Counted from the first letter of the stretch, positions 46,743-59,720 are shown. The stretch: 64,000 nucleotides of DNA from Hedera helix (GCA_947179155.2 OX359273.1:12029001-12093000); one strand, 5' to 3'. A program made the numbers and translations. Notes: generated by a model not told the origin, from the sequence alone.

Positions 46743-47460
46743 CTGAAAAGATTTTTTATGTCCTAAATTCGTCTGTCCCTGTAACTGTTGCAGAAACAGC
46801 CTCTGAGGAAGAGATTGCCACTTTTAAAAAGTGCAAGATGATGCAACCGTAGCTCAATGCATCATGCTCGCATCCATGAGTAACGAACTTCAGCCTCAGC
46901 ATGAGAAAATGGATGCTCCTACTATACCGTTGCACCTTAAAGATCTTTATGGTGAGCAAAGTAGGACTGCTAGATATCAAATACCTAAGGAGCTCTTTCG
47001 ATCTCGGATGACTAAGGGCACTACCGTTGAGACTCATGTCCTAAAGATGATCAATTTGATTGACCAGTTTGGACAGTTAGGGCTCATGATGGATGGGGAG
47101 TTGAGCCAAGATTTGATCTTGCAGTCACTCTTAGACACATTCTCACAATTTGTTGTGAACTGTCACATGAATAAGTTGGACGTCAGCTAGCTTAAGTTAC
47201 TTAACATGTTAAAAATTGCGGATGGTCACTTCCCATCCAAGAAGGACCAAGTCTTGTTAGTGGGTGATTCTTCCAAGAAGAGGAAGAGGCCCAAGGGTTC
47301 TTCTAAAAAGAAAAGAAAAAATAAGGCTAAAGGTAATGCAAAGACTAAGGATAATAAGAAGACTAATCCTTATAGCAAAGGAATATGGTTCCATTACAAT
47401 AAGTCGGGTCACTGGAAGAGAAACTGTAAGGAGTATCTTGCAGAGTCAAAATAGAAGAAG
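46743..47460 (+). pseudogene. Plus-strand copia gag, degenerate
   Basis: From about 46743 the text reads SSVPVTVAETASEEE, then in another frame (46831-47190) QCIMLASMSNELQ, LKDLYGEQSRTARYQIPKEL and FVVNCHMNKLDVS. This is the capsid-like gag of plant copia elements. The segment 47206-47454 is Lys-rich and ends in a knuckle FHYNKSGHWKRNC, in which the first two Cys are replaced (Phe-His-Tyr context) while His and the last Cys remain. A stop separates the two segments and another follows at 47452-47454. Gag would form the virus-like particle. Confidence 0.85.
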
Positions 47461-48480
47461 CTTGGCGAAGCTTCAACTTTAGATCAAGGTTTGTTCATGA
47501 TTGAAAGAAATCTTTCTATAAGTCAAAGTTCTACTTGGGTATTAGATATCGGTTGTGGTTATCACATATGTAATATTATATAGGGATTAAGCATAAATAG
47601 AAAGCTGAACAAAAAAGAAGTCATCCTGGGCGTGGGGAATGAAGCAAAGGTTATTGTATTAGTCATATGAACTTATTGTTTAGCACTGTCTACGAGTAAG
47701 TCCAAAAATTTGAATAATTTTTATTATGTTACAGTACTAATTAGAAACATTATTTCAATTTCTATGTTAGATAGAGATGATTTTGATATTATAATAAAGA
47801 ATAACTGTTGTTCTATTTATAATGATAATGTTTTATATGGTACTAGCAAATTGCGTGATGGACTTTACTTACTTGACTTGCATGAAAATATTTTTAAAAT
47901 TAAACAAACTAAGAAAAGAAAATGAGATAATGCAAATTATACCTTTATGTGGCACTGTAGACTCTGTCGTATTAATGAAATAAGATTAAACAATCTGTAT
48001 AAAGATAGGCTTTTAGAGCTATCGGATTATGAATCATATCTAACTTGTAAATCTTTTCTAATGGAAAAAATGACCAAATCTCCTCTTAGTGGAAAAGGAG
48101 AAAGAGTTATAGAGTTGTTAGAGTTGATACACATGGATGTATGTGGATCTATGACAACACATGCACAAGGAGGATATTCATATTTTATTATTATCACTGA
48201 TGATCATTCTAGATTTGAATATGTGTATTTGATAAAATACAAGTCTGATTCATTTGAAAAGTTCAAAGAATTTAGAAGTGAAGTAGAGAAACAAACTGGC
48301 AATAGTATTAAGATTATTCGGTAGGATTGAGGAGGTGACTATTTAAGCAACGAGTTTCTCAATTATCTCAAAAAAATGGTATAATATCATAATAAACTCC
48401 ACCAGGCACACCACAATTGAATGGTGTATCTGAAAGGAGAAACTGAACCTTGTTAGATATAGTTCATTCCATGGTGAGTT
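47461..48480 (+). pseudogene. Plus-strand copia protease and integrase, degenerate
   Basis: The protease active-site block is WVLDIGCGYHIC at about 47535-47570; the usual Asp-Thr/Ser-Gly triad reads Asp-Ile-Gly. The integrase zinc region starts MWHCRLCRINEIRL (47947 onwards) and continues YLTCKSFLM, with the second Cys of the CxxC pair changed. Core motifs are HMDVCGSM, YFIIITDDHSRFEYVYL (48177-48240) and, after stops near 48322 and 48345, SNEFLNYL and a GVSERRN block near 48425. At least five stops or frame changes interrupt it. Confidence 0.85.
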
Positions 48481-50520
48481 TTACCGATCTTCCAGTTTTC
48501 TTCTGGGGTTATGCCCTAGAAATGGCTGCATACTTACTTAACAAGGTACCATCAAGTCTAGCTTATGTCAAAAGGTTTGAGAATGATAAACTAGAGACTA
48601 GATCTAATAAGTATAAATTTGTGTAATATCCTAAAGAAACTGTAGGATGTTAATTATATCATCCTACTTATCAAAAGTGTTTGTTACGAAACATGTTACC
48701 TTCTTGGAAAAAAAGTTTATCCTTAAAGGGGTTAGTGGAAGTAAGATAAATCTTAAAGAAGTTCAACAATCGCAAAACACTATGGATCAAGGTGAGGTAC
48801 CTAACCAAGTAAAAGGACCTATTGTACCACATCCTATTCGTAAATATGAAATAGTACCAAAGATACCTGAGATGTATAGATTCATTACAGAAGATGATGA
48901 TGAGGTACACATCATAGATGATTATGATCTATTAACTTACGAAGATCCTATGAGTAGTAAAGACTCAAAAAAATGACTAGCAGTCATGAAATTCAAAATG
49001 AACACCATGTATGAGAACAAAGTATGGACTTTGGTTACTCCACCTGAAGGAATAAAGACCATTGTGTATAAATGAGTCTTTAAGAGAAAGACTGGAGCAG
49101 ACGGTAAGGTGGAGACCATTAAGGCCCGATTGGTGGCAAAAGATTTTAAACAAAGACAAGGTGTTTACTATAATGAAACATTCTCACCAATAGCAATGTT
49201 CAAGTCCATTCAGATTTTACTTGCGATTGCAGCTTATTATGACTACGAAATCTTGCAAATGGACGTGAAAACGGTCTCCTCAATAGAAAACTAGAAGAGG
49301 ATGTATATATTATACAGCCGAAAGGGTTTTGTTTCAAAGGTTGGAACAAATCAAGTCTGTAAGCTATAACGATCCATTTATGAATTGAAGCAAGCTTCTC
49401 AAAGATGGAACATCCATTTTGATGAGAAAATCAAAGAGTTTGATTTTATCAAAAATGAGGATTAACTATGTGTGTACAAGAAAGTTAGTGGGAGCACTAT
49501 CACATTTCTAGTATTATATATTGATGATATATTACTGACAGGGAATGATGTTCCTATGTTGCAGTCAATCAAGATATAGTTGTCTAAGCACTTCTCCATG
49601 AAGGACTTGGAAAAAGCATCCTACATTTTGTGGATTAAGATCTATAGAGATAGATCTAAGAGAATGCACGGCTTGTCCTAAGGAATGTACATTAATTCGA
49701 TGCTAAAGAAGTTTAGCATGGAAGATTCCAAGAGATGACTCATATCGATGGGTCATAGAATACATCTCTCCGAGAAATAGGCCTCAAAGACACCTGAAGA
49801 GAGCGACCGTATGAGTAAGATTCTTTATGCATCGGCAATAGAATCTATCATGTATGGGATGATATGTACTAGACCTGATGTTGCTCATGCACTTAGTGTA
49901 ACAAGCAGATATCAATCGAATCCTGGAAAAGAACACTAAAAGATAGTGAAAAATATCCTAAAGTACTTAAAAAGAACTAAGGATGTATTTCTTATCTACG
50001 GTGGGAGGTCTAATTTGAAATTAGAGGGCTATACAGACTCAATCTTTCAAACTGACCAAGATGACAGTAAATCCATTTTTGGTTATGTGTTTACCTTAAA
50101 TGGTGCCGCGGTGAGTTAAAAGAGTTCCAAGCAGCAAACAGTAGCTAATTCAGTAACAGAGATAGCGTACATAGCTGCAAGTGAAGCTACAAACGAAGCT
50201 GTTTGGATGAAAAAGTTTGTAACTGAACTCGAGGTGATTCCCAACATTTAAGGACTAGTACCTTTATTCTGTGACAACACGGGAGCTGTTGCACAAGCTA
50301 AGGAACCCAGGTCTCACCAGAAATCTAAACACGTGTTATAGGGTGTTCATTTGATTAGAGAAATCATTGAAAGAGAAGACGTCACTGTGGAGCGTGTGGA
50401 CTTTCAAGAGAACAATGTAGATTCATTTACTAAAGTGTTAACACAACAGTAGTTTGATTGTCACTTAGAGAAGATGGGTAAGAGATACCATGGTGATTGG
50501 CTTTAGTGCAAATAAGAGAT
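48481..50520 (+). pseudogene. Plus-strand copia reverse transcriptase and RNase H, degenerate
   Basis: The linker with EMYRFITEDDDEVHII lies at 48870-48920. RT begins KARLVAKDFKQRQGVYYNETFSPIA (49118-49195), then ILLAIAAYYDYEILQMDVKT, and the polymerase box YIDDILLTGND at about 49515-49550 with both Asp intact. RNase H shows YTDS (about 50030), the Glu block replaced in VTEIAYIAASEA (about 50155) and HQKSKHVL (about 50320). Numerous in-frame stops are present. The gene ends with YHGDWL at about 50490, just before the polypurine tract and 3' LTR. Order PR-INT-RT-RH confirms Ty1/copia. Confidence 0.9.
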
Positions 50521-50830
50521 TAAAAGTAGTATGCACACAAGTCAATCACATTTGATGTGATATAACATATACTTTGTAATATTATTCATTTATTAATAAA
50601 AGATTCATTTATTCAAAGGCATTTTCTTTATCCGTATTTAATTGTTGAATTAATTATGATAAACCCATAATTTTTTAGTAATACTTTTAGAATCATGATG
50701 ATGATCTTGATAATGAGATCTAAATTCAAGATAACTCAAAACTAAAATTATTCATAATCGTGAGATCATTAAAAAAGGGATTAGTGAATCCGGATAGATT
50801 AGTACATATTATGTTTGCTCTTATAAAGAG

Positions 50831-52410
50831 TGTGACAACCCCAAATCTAGGTCCCTTGAACCTCGGATCCGGTTCAACACGAGTACAACATTTTCCTTAT
50901 CAATCATAACTTATAACAATATTAAATTTGATATATAATCATTTATTTACAATTTTACTACATCTCTTTCTATTCTAGAATCGCAATCTATACAAATTTC
51001 TAGTATGTCACAATATCATACATGATACAACATTCTATTACAATGACTTTGAGTATTTAACACTCATTTTACATACCAACAAATTCTTATTCTACATAAA
51101 CATTTTACCTGTCAAATTCAGACTAATATCTACAATAGTCATTTAGACCTTCAGTGAAGCTAATGTGCATTCATGTTCCTTAATCTTTATCAAAAATTTC
51201 GACTAACTCGCACTTATCTGAAAGTGTTGATCTTATAACAAGAGTAAGCACGACGGCTCAACAAGTTTAACAGCTACACATAACACATTGCATTCTTCAC
51301 ATATTAAACATACTCTACATTTTATACGTATATCATGCTTTTCATGGTTTTCATTTTATGAATAATTCATACTTATTAGGCATCACATATAATACACATC
51401 TAGCATATATCAAGTCATGCTTCTTATTCGGTACATACTTCGCATATAATCATACTTCATGCATTTCACATAACACAAATATCATCAATATATTCTCATA
51501 TCAATAATTTAATAACATATGGTTGCATATAAATGGACATAGGAGCAAGTTCTGAAAAATTTGTCTGATTTGCTTCTACCATTTACACTTATTTTGCGTC
51601 TTTCGTTCAACCTACAATTTATGTATGAAATTGATATCATCATTATTTACAATGACTATTACTTAGTTTTTATATAAGACTCTAACTTCAAATTATTAAC
51701 TCTTAAGATGTTCGACAAATGAACCCTTAAGTTCCGAACAAAAACCCTAGTCCAAAATATAGTTCGGACATGTTGGGTACGCTTAACCAACTTACGCCTT
51801 CACTACACGTTCTTCGTACGACCCACTTTTAATAAGTTGTCTAAATTAGTCACATTGATTTAATTCAATTAAACTTTTTTCTTTTACAGAACTTAATAAT
51901 TTGGATATTTAATAATGTATCAAATATCTCAAAATATTATCTACATTTGATAATATACAATTACATTCAAATATTATTAGTCATTTAATAATATTTTAAT
52001 CACTTATTAATATTATTAATCATTTAATAATATTTTAATCTCTTACTAATATTATTAATCATTTAATAATATTTTAATTCCTTATTAATATTATTAATTA
52101 TTTTATAATATTTTTAATCACTTATTAATATTATTAACCATTTAATAATATTTTAATCTCTTACTAATATTATTAACCATTTAATAATATTTTAATCCCT
52201 TATTAATATTATTAACCATTTAATAATATTTTACTCACTTATTAATATTATTAACCATTTAATAATATTTTAATCTCTTACTAATATTATTAACCATTTA
52301 ATAATATTTTAATCCCTTATTAACTATGTAATGATATTTTAATCATTTACAAATGTTATTAATCATTTTAACAATCTTTTAATAATATATTAATATTATT
52401 CACCAACATC

Positions 52411-52471
<61 letters not shown>

Positions 52472-53629
52472 TGACCAATCTTTGACTTCATTTGGGCTCC
52501 ACTTTGGACTTAGGAATTAAATATATTGGGCTCATTCATTTAATTTGATTGGGCTCAATTTATTTATTACATTGAGCTAACAATAACTAACACATGCTAC
52601 ATTTAATTATATTAAGCATTGGTCTAGTTTAATTATAACATGGATCAAGGTTTATTTAGTTACATAGACTACTAAGTTAATTTATTGGACTTAGTTTAAT
52701 ACCTCATTTGGACTTATAATATAATCCAATTAGACTTACTTTAAATTATTCTACCACATTGGGTTACTCAATTAACTCATCCATAGTTAATTCTCATCAT
52801 CACATTCATTCACCTAGCAATTAACCAATGTTTAGTTAATGCCTCCTCTTGTCTACCAACTAGGGTTATTCAATTAGCCCTACATTAATTAATTCTCTAC
52901 ACTCAACAATACTTGTTAATATTATTTAATTAAACTTATATTAATTACCTCTTGGACTATTAATTAACATAATATTTGGGTTTATTATTTAATTACCCAC
53001 CTTCATGCAAGTATTGTCATACATATCATCCTTGTTGGGTTAGTCCATTAATAGTAATTGAATTACTTGAACTCTTCATGAGGCTGCATCCTTAAATTTA
53101 TTTAGACCTCTTTATAATTATCAACATGACTTAAAATAATTAACATAATGGCTTGCTTTAATCCATTATTGGACTATATATAACAACTTAATAATTAAGT
53201 TAATTAATTAATTAATTAACTTCTTAATATTATCATTCTAGACAATATTCTAACTTCTCTACTTGTTAATCTTAGCTTTAATTTATAACTCATATAATTA
53301 ACTTAGTTAATTATACTACATGACTTTCATTCTTACTCCATACTTAAACTAATTAATTTATTAGTTTTATTGAGTATTAATTTACTCAACTTTTTATTTG
53401 GCTAAAAGCACACTTTAGGTATATATGTATCAATATAACCACCTTCACTTCTTAATTGAATTTATTTTCTTAATAAATTCTCCACATGCATCCTTATAAT
53501 ATTCTCACATTTAATTCTAAAAAAATATTTACTCATTTTCTACACAACTCACTTATTCAACTCTAGGTTTTAAACCATAACCTTTAATTAATCTTATCTA
53601 CAAATCTTGTAAATATCTGGGATATTACA
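50831..53629 (-). mobile_element. A-type solo LTR, flanked by AAGAG target duplication
   Basis: It starts TGTGACAACCCC at 50831 and ends GGGATATTACA at 53629, with AAGAG before (50826-50830) and after (53630-53634). The 2799-bp length lacks the 1.3 kb segment (GC patch and neighbours) seen in the other A LTRs. It contains the hairpin minisatellite (about 51960-52345) and a CA/TA microsatellite (52414-52470). The ends and flanks are clean, so this copy defines the LTR termini of family A. Orientation is given by comparison with the full element (polypurine tract side at the right end). Confidence 0.9.
52414..52470. repeat. Compound CA/TA microsatellite
   Basis: (CA)n at about 52414-52448 is followed by (TA)n to 52470 in the A-type solo LTR. 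The site corresponds to the GT/TA tract of the inverted sister LTR at 35143-35227. Confidence 0.97.
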
Positions 53630-54725
53630 AAGAGGATGATTGATCTCATAATCATTTGTATGGAGACACTAAAGTAAGTATGTACATAATTATTAGATAA
53701 TAAGTTCACTGAACGTGACTCACTAAAGGAACACCTAAAGAAGTTTTACTTGTCTGTCAATAGGAGTTATTTATATAATAGTAGTACAAGTGATTCTTAG
53801 ACTTGAGATCATCATAGTATCTTGTGTATGATGAGTTGTGCTTTGACATATTCCTTAAGACCTTTAGGGTATATTAAAGGATATGCTTGGATATAATAAG
53901 TTATACATGGAGATAAGTGAATGATCAACAAAGAATCTACCACTTCTAATAAAATAAGAGAATGTCCTATGTGACTCAATAAATAACAACTCAGTAGTCA
54001 TTGGCCAAGAAAAATATTTATTTAAGAAGTTAAGTGGCATAATCGTAATAATAAATTGAGTGTATTTAATTTATACTATGGTGATATAATAAATTAAGGA
54101 GCTTAATATTTATTATTTTATATTTTAGAAATACTAATTATAAATTAATAAAAGGAGTCCTATGAAATTAATTAATAAGAGTACTCTCGTAATAAATAAT
54201 TAAGTTCCTAAATAGTTTATGAATTTTAATTATTATATTAAATTAATTTAGTTTCTAATTAAATTGGGATTTAAATTAAAACTCTATTCTTAAAGAGTTT
54301 AGGATGGTTGAGAAAATCTATAAATAAGATGAGTCTTATTATAGATTGGGGTTACTCACATTATTCTTGACATCTAAGTAATTAGAAGAGAGAGAAAACT
54401 AGGGTTTTTCACCACCCACTTCTTAAATTCATATTTTTCTTGGTGTATCACCTCTAGAGGCTACACACTTTGGTAGCTAGCGTTGGTTAAAGGAACCTAA
54501 TCGGTGGATTTTGAGAAGAATGCAAAGGAATTAAGTTAAACTCGTACCTGTGGAAGCCTTAATTCTACAAGGGTATAATTATCTAACTCCTTCTTGTTTA
54601 ATTAATAATTGCACATAAAGGTCGATCCTAACTATGGTTTATAAAATTTTAAAATCTGATTTTACTATGCTTTCGCTGTTTTTATGTAATGTGATTGAAT
54701 GTTCATAGATATTTACAAACCAACG

Positions 54726-55208
54726 ATTTTTCCATAACAGTGTTCCTTGTAAGAGGCTTGGTAGTGAGGTTAGGGAAATTAAACTAATTGCCTCGTCCTA
54801 CTATGGCTCTGTGGTGTGATTTCCCGAGAACCCCGAACTGTGAATGAAATTGCATCTTCCTTCTATAATTCAGCTAGTGCGCACTCCACTCCTGTTGTTA
54901 AAGACGCAAGGCTTCCAAAGCATCTTCGGCCTTTTGGACCTTCTACATTTTGATGATCTCCCGTTGATCTGGAATACTAGATTCCCTGTCTCGATCCTCC
55001 TGAGAAAGGGATCGGTTATTTGCCCTTCGTCTCTTTAAGTCTGGAATTTGTGAATTGGAGGAGTAAATAACCAATGTTGAATAGGTGTTGACTGTGTCAT
55101 CTTGGGTTAAATCCTCTAAGCAGGGGGAACAAGTATATCCTTCATCAATCCTCGTATGTTATGTGCTAGTGGCGCCTGGTCCAACATTTGATCACCCTTA
55201 TTTGCCAT
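54726..55208 (-). pseudogene. Tat-like gypsy gag, N-terminal part
   Basis: The minus strand has an ATG at 55208 and reads MANKGDQMLDQAPLAHNI then GLMKDILVPPA before a stop. This looks like the gag start of the same gypsy element whose remaining gag is at 23213-21752. It continues Arg/Ser/Glu-rich leftwards to the copia junction, with stops. The open frame on the plus strand at 54844-55038 is a shadow of this. The 5' position relative to the primer-binding region (about 55280) supports the start. Confidence 0.6.
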
Positions 55209-56942
55209 GAAAGTAAATCAAAAAGATTTTAGTGATTTTGAATAAAAATATGTTAAGGCCCTCCTTCTAGCACCAATTTTAGCACCTAAATTTGTACACT
55301 AGCCCAAATCACCAAAAAAGTGAGCAACCTGAATAAGCAATAGTCAATGATCACACCAAAAAGCTTGATAACTTGAGCCATCGAGGGATAGCTTCAGCGT
55401 GAGAATTAATACATACCAAAAGCGATAACAATAAGGGTTTGACTGCTAAAAAGTAATACAGTAATAGTATTTTATGTGTAATTTTTATATACCGTTGATC
55501 TTCACTTATGGCTGTATTTATAGTTGTTCAACACCTTTTGTCTATGCATACCCAACACCAATTAGAAGTAAAAGTTCTAATTAGAATCCCCTTATAACTA
55601 TAATTCATAACTGATTGAGTCCATAATGGAATAAGTCTCCTTATCACTCCAATATCAGGGAACTCAATTATATGTAACTTTAGATTTTGACCATTCTAGA
55701 ATATTAAACCGTCAAAATATATTGTAATGAGTCTAAAAGTCCAATAAAAATCTAAAAGGAGGATTGAATAAATTATTACCGATTAAAAATTATCTTAGGG
55801 TTTTTTGAATTTTTGATTAATTAATTTGCAGTGTAATAAATTAATATGCAAGATAGTAAAATTTCAATCACACAATGTAGAGAGATTTAGCTGGTTCACA
55901 ACATACAGCTCGGGTATGTTGCTACGTCCAATCTCAAGCTCCTCTCTAGGACTTGAGATTCTATTACTATCAGTAATAAATTCTCCTTCAATAGATGAAG
56001 AAGCCTTTACAAAGTTTTATAGATTAACTTTCAACTATACATAAAACTACTTATCTTGGACAGTAGCTCCCCACTCTTTCCCCAAACATAATTTTACCTG
56101 TTTTTGAGTCTAGCTCTGCTTTACAATCTGGTCTTGAAACGTGAAGTTGGTTCCTTACCTCACAAATACACTAGAGACCCAACTACCCATTGACCTCTTT
56201 AAGACTCTGGTCTTGGTCAAAGAATCACTTTCTTTTTCTCATAGATTTAAGGAAAACTAACTCACTTAACCTTTTTAAATAAATAGTTATTTTTGAAAGA
56301 TGCTTCTTTTTTAAGCAGATATATATTTTCAGTACTAATTTATAAAGGTTTACTTTTTCTTTATAAATAAAAATATGTTTCTCGATTTAAGCAGATAAAA
56401 TTTTAAGTACGGATATAAAAGTTTAATTAACTTTTATTGTGAGTAGGGTGCTCTTGTGCAAGCAGATATAACAAATATATTTGAGATATAAAAGTTTAAG
56501 TAACTTTTATATTGTACAACAAGTATTTTATGAATAAATGAATTTGTGTTCAAATACTTATAATGACAGATATCAAGTGTAATGAATGAAGCAGTTAAAT
56601 AATACTTGATATAACAAATAGATTTGTGTTACTCAAATGCATATATATTGATATATTTGATTTATGATGTGATCACTCTAAATAAGGTCACTTAGGTTTT
56701 TAAAAACCCAATGAATGATTTTCTCATTTATGAGAAATATATTCACCTACAGGTAACTAAGTACTGACCAAATTTATAGCTTCGCAACTATGATTTATAT
56801 AAAACTTAATGTATATAAACACACTATATCAGTAAAAGGCCACTTAGGTTTTCAAAAACCCGACGAATGATTTTCTCGTTTAGGAAAAATATCTTCACCT
56901 ATAGGTAACTAAGTACTGATTTTTTTATCTAATATAAATAGA

Positions 56943-57006
<64 letters not shown>

Positions 57007-57735
57007 GTATATTTATAAATATAAAAGAGTATGAGATAATCAAATAATATAACACAATAACTTATCTCAAATACTTTAACCAATTTTTTTCTTCAAAGAA
57101 AATAGTAACTTTAAATAGAAGAGAACTTTTGAAAGCTTTTTAGAGAGTATGTAGGCAAGGAGAATGCTTTCTTTTATGTTAGAATTGGTTAAGAAATAAT
57201 TAAAGGGAAGCCTCATATTTATAGGAATTTGAAACTTGGGGTAAAAATATAATTTTTGGCTACTGATATAATGATCAACGGATGAGCAATGCGACCAAAG
57301 AATTAGATGGTTTGGATTAAATATGCATCACACGGATTGGTCTTTTAAAAAATCAGTATACATATTTTTGGTTTGGACTAATAAATGGAGGAGAGAGAAA
57401 TTACATTTTGGTCTCACATGCCTAACTGTCAAAAAAAAATTCAACACTATATTTCTCGATTGGGGTAAACCAAAAAGGAGAGAAAATCCATGGTTATACA
57501 TGACCATGGAGAGAGAAATGATAATGCACGCTTGAACCAAAAAAAGAAAGGCTTTAAGCCTTCTTTTATTTTAAACTCCACAACAACCAACTTAGACCGA
57601 CCAATGATATTAGGAGAGAAAACTAATTTTGGAAATTTTTAGCACATTTACTCTCGATTGTGACAGACCAAGGAGAGAGAAAAGCCATGGTTATATAGGA
57701 CCATGGAGAGAGAAATTGCATTTGGTCATACAACT
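55209..57735 (-). mobile_element. Tat-like gypsy 5' LTR and primer-binding region (right boundary uncertain)
   Basis: At 55281-55259 the minus strand reads TGGTGCTAGAAGGAGGGCC, which has the TGG start and position of a primer-binding site; I cannot name the tRNA. To its right lies about 2.4 kb without coding capacity but rich in short tandem duplications typical of LTR promoters: an AGCAGATA-containing unit three times at about 71-bp spacing (56317, 56388, 56460), and an 80-bp block twice (56690-56775, 56844-56925). It also holds a TA microsatellite (56947-57004) and two copies of a near-palindromic CCATGGTTATA...CCATGG block (about 57488-57509 and 57687-57708). The right end near 57735 is a guess from the last of these repeats. 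ORFs here are not supported. Confidence 0.5.
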
Positions 57736-58864
57736 AAAGCCATCTCCAGCACACACACAATTCGAATAGATTTAATAAATCATATTGTACAAAATTTTCG
57801 GATGGAGAAAATTTTATTTTTGCCAAGCTTCAATAAAATATATTTAATAATTTTAAAAAACTTTTAGTTAATGAAAAGCCTTTTAAGAATAATAGGAATT
57901 TTTCTTGTCTTCGAAAATGTTACGTTATGAATAAATATTTATAACACTTGATATTAAATAATCAAAGTTAATAAAATATTAATTCCATAAGTTTGAAAGA
58001 TATTTTTGGTCAAAGTAAATAAGATAATTAAAATAAATATTAATCTATAGAGATGATTCTATTTTTAATTAATCATATTTACTTAATTTGTTATCATCAA
58101 AATAAATATTCATTAAAAAGATGGAGACCTATCAGAGTCAACCCCAGTACAGGGTTCCAAGTATAATACTAATAGGGACCTGCACATGCACTAGGTCTCA
58201 AATATAAGAATAATGTGGGCATGCACCTTCACTGGGTCCAAAATAATTTTATCCCAAACCTTAAAAACTGGATGGTAAAGAGTGTAAGACAAGGAAACCA
58301 AAACTTCACAGACATACCACATAACAAAATTAACATAAATCTCCGCACACTTTTTGGAAGGAAAAAAAACAGCATAAGTGATCCTAGACAGTCATTTAAG
58401 TAAATTATGATTTTGCAGCAAATGAATCTTTAAAAAAAAAAAAAAATTTACTATTCGGTTAGCCGAATAATAAATTTTCTCTATCGAAAATCAAACCCAA
58501 AAATTGAAATAAAATTCGGTTATAATCGAAATTGTCTAAATAATTGAAATATTTTAGTTAAACAATTTTATTTGATTTGATTATATTCGGTTGTTCCCTT
58601 TTTTTGCTCAGTCCTAACGGGAGGTACCTTGCCACTAAAACAGTTGGGTACCAAAGTTTTTAAACGGCGCCGTTCCTTCTCAATTTGTTGAACGCGTGAT
58701 CATCCCAAAACTCGTTCTCTCTCTTTTCTCCTCCCCTTCCGTCTCTCCCACCCAGCAACAAACCCAATTTTATGGTGAAACTCGTGTCTAATGCCTAGAT
58801 CTAAATCACCAAGTTTTTTTCTTTTCCTTTTCTTCAAATTTGAAGTTCAAAATCCATAAACTTA
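57736..58864. other. Unclassified stretch; promoter-like segment at 58655-58800
   Basis: There is no recognisable gene or element. An 'attcggtta' phrase recurs (58453, 58513, 58587). At 58668-58679 is AACGGCGCCGTT, followed by a CT-rich tract (about 58715-58755: CTCTCTCTTTTCTCC...) and an ATG at 58773 that opens only eight codons. A motif, pyrimidine-rich leader and ATG in this order resemble the 5' end of a plant gene, but nothing downstream codes. The ORF 58215-58403 has no recognisable domain. Confidence 0.35.
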
Positions 58865-59217
58865 GGCTATGTTTATTTGCAAAAAATATGTTTGGGATTA
58901 GATTATTTACCTTAATTCAATACTACTTTGCATTATTTAATCATTTGATAAGGGATTATTAGTCTCTTAATGTTGGACTATTAGTCTCATAAAACCATTT
59001 AATAGTTTAAAATGAGGGGGACTATTAATTTCAAATTTTTCATAAAATTATATAATCTCATATAAATAGTCTTAGGAATTATTAAAAAACAAATAGTTTA
59101 TAGTACTATTTAAAGGACTAATAATTTTCCATCATAAGATAAAATAGTCCGAAGTAGTATTAAATTAATACAAATAGTTTAATCTCAAGTATATTTTTTA
59201 TAAAAAAAATCATAGCC
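58865..59217. mobile_element. Tourist-like (PIF/Harbinger) MITE with TTA target duplication
   Basis: A 353-bp element with imperfect terminal inverted repeats: GGCTATGTTTATTTGCAAA at the left and the complement of a similar GGCTATGATTTTTTTTATAAA at the right, with similarity continuing about 40 bp (ATATGTTTGGGATTAGATTA against ATATACTTGAGATTAAACTA). TTA flanks both ends (58862-58864 and 59218-59220). It is non-coding. A 3-bp TTA/TAA duplication plus a GG-starting inverted repeat points to the Tourist group. Confidence 0.8.
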
Positions 59218-59470
59218 TTAGATAATTAATCATTTACACAACAAGATTCTGCCCAACGTTTCTTTTGATTGACTAACAACAAAAATGCTCATATTTGGTT
59301 TGTGGAAATTTGTACAAATTGCTCATAAAACTTTCGTTTTCCTTTCTTAGTTGGTGAAATAGAGGTCTTTGAACTCGTCAGGAGAAAAGAAAACTAGAGG
59401 TTGATAAGGGCTGGGGAAGAATGGGAAAATTTTAACACTGAAAATAGAAAGAAAAAAAAGATGATAAAAA

Positions 59471-59573
59471 AGAGTTTTTAATTGTAATAGAGTTTCGAGC
59501 TAAGACGGTTGTTTTTTTTTTTCTCTTTTATTATATAATAGGTATAGACAATAGTGAATTTTATTTATTTCTG

Positions 59574-59627
<54 letters not shown>

Positions 59628-59720
59628 AGTTTTTAATTGTGATAGAGTTTCAAGATAAGACAAATTTTTTTCTTATTATATAATAGATAGATAATAGTGG
59701 ATTTGATTCCTTGTTTATTA
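59471..59720. repeat. Tandem duplication of about 100 bp split by a TA microsatellite
   Basis: 'gagtttttaattgtaatag' at 59472 recurs as 'gagtttttaattgtgatag' at 59627, followed in both by 'agtttc(g/a)ag(c/a)taagac', a T-run, 'ttattatataata' and 'gacaatagtg / gataatagtg'. A (TA)n tract (59575-59624) separates the copies. The rest of 59221-59912 shows nothing recognisable. Confidence 0.75.

Larger units (their letters stand above)
50523..54725 (+). mobile_element. 3' LTR of the plus-strand copia, interrupted by an A-type solo LTR
   Basis: LTR sequence runs 50523-50830 and resumes at 53635 to about 54725 (ACAAACCAACG), matching 23214-25033. It carries a deletion of about 375 bp relative to the 5' LTR, joining 'cattggccaag' directly to 'aaaaatatttatttaag' near 54008; a short shared 'aaga' at the joint suggests slippage or end joining. 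The right edge returns to gypsy gag on the minus strand. No clear target duplication is visible at the copia ends. Confidence 0.8.
1443..57735 (-). mobile_element. Tat/Ogre-like Ty3/gypsy retrotransposon, outermost host of the nested stack
   Basis: Read on the minus strand the parts are in gypsy order: LTR and primer-binding region (about 57735-55260), gag start (55208-54726), more gag (23213-21752), protease (6836 down to about 6660), RT, RNase H, integrase (ending 2734), then an ORF on the opposite strand (1491-2592). Two copia elements split it, at about 6836/21752 and 23213/54726, and the coding sense continues across both gaps. An antisense ORF after pol is a described feature of the Tat lineage (Steinbauerova and colleagues on extra ORFs in plant Ty3/gypsy elements). 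Every domain has stops or frameshifts, so it is defective. The 3' LTR was not identified; an A-type LTR occupies the left edge. Confidence 0.8.

Noticed and set aside
58215..58403. 62-residue ORF and a promoter-like segment (58655-58800) as a host gene
   Set aside because: No exon-like coding continues; the ATG at 58773 opens only eight codons. Kept only as a promoter-like note.
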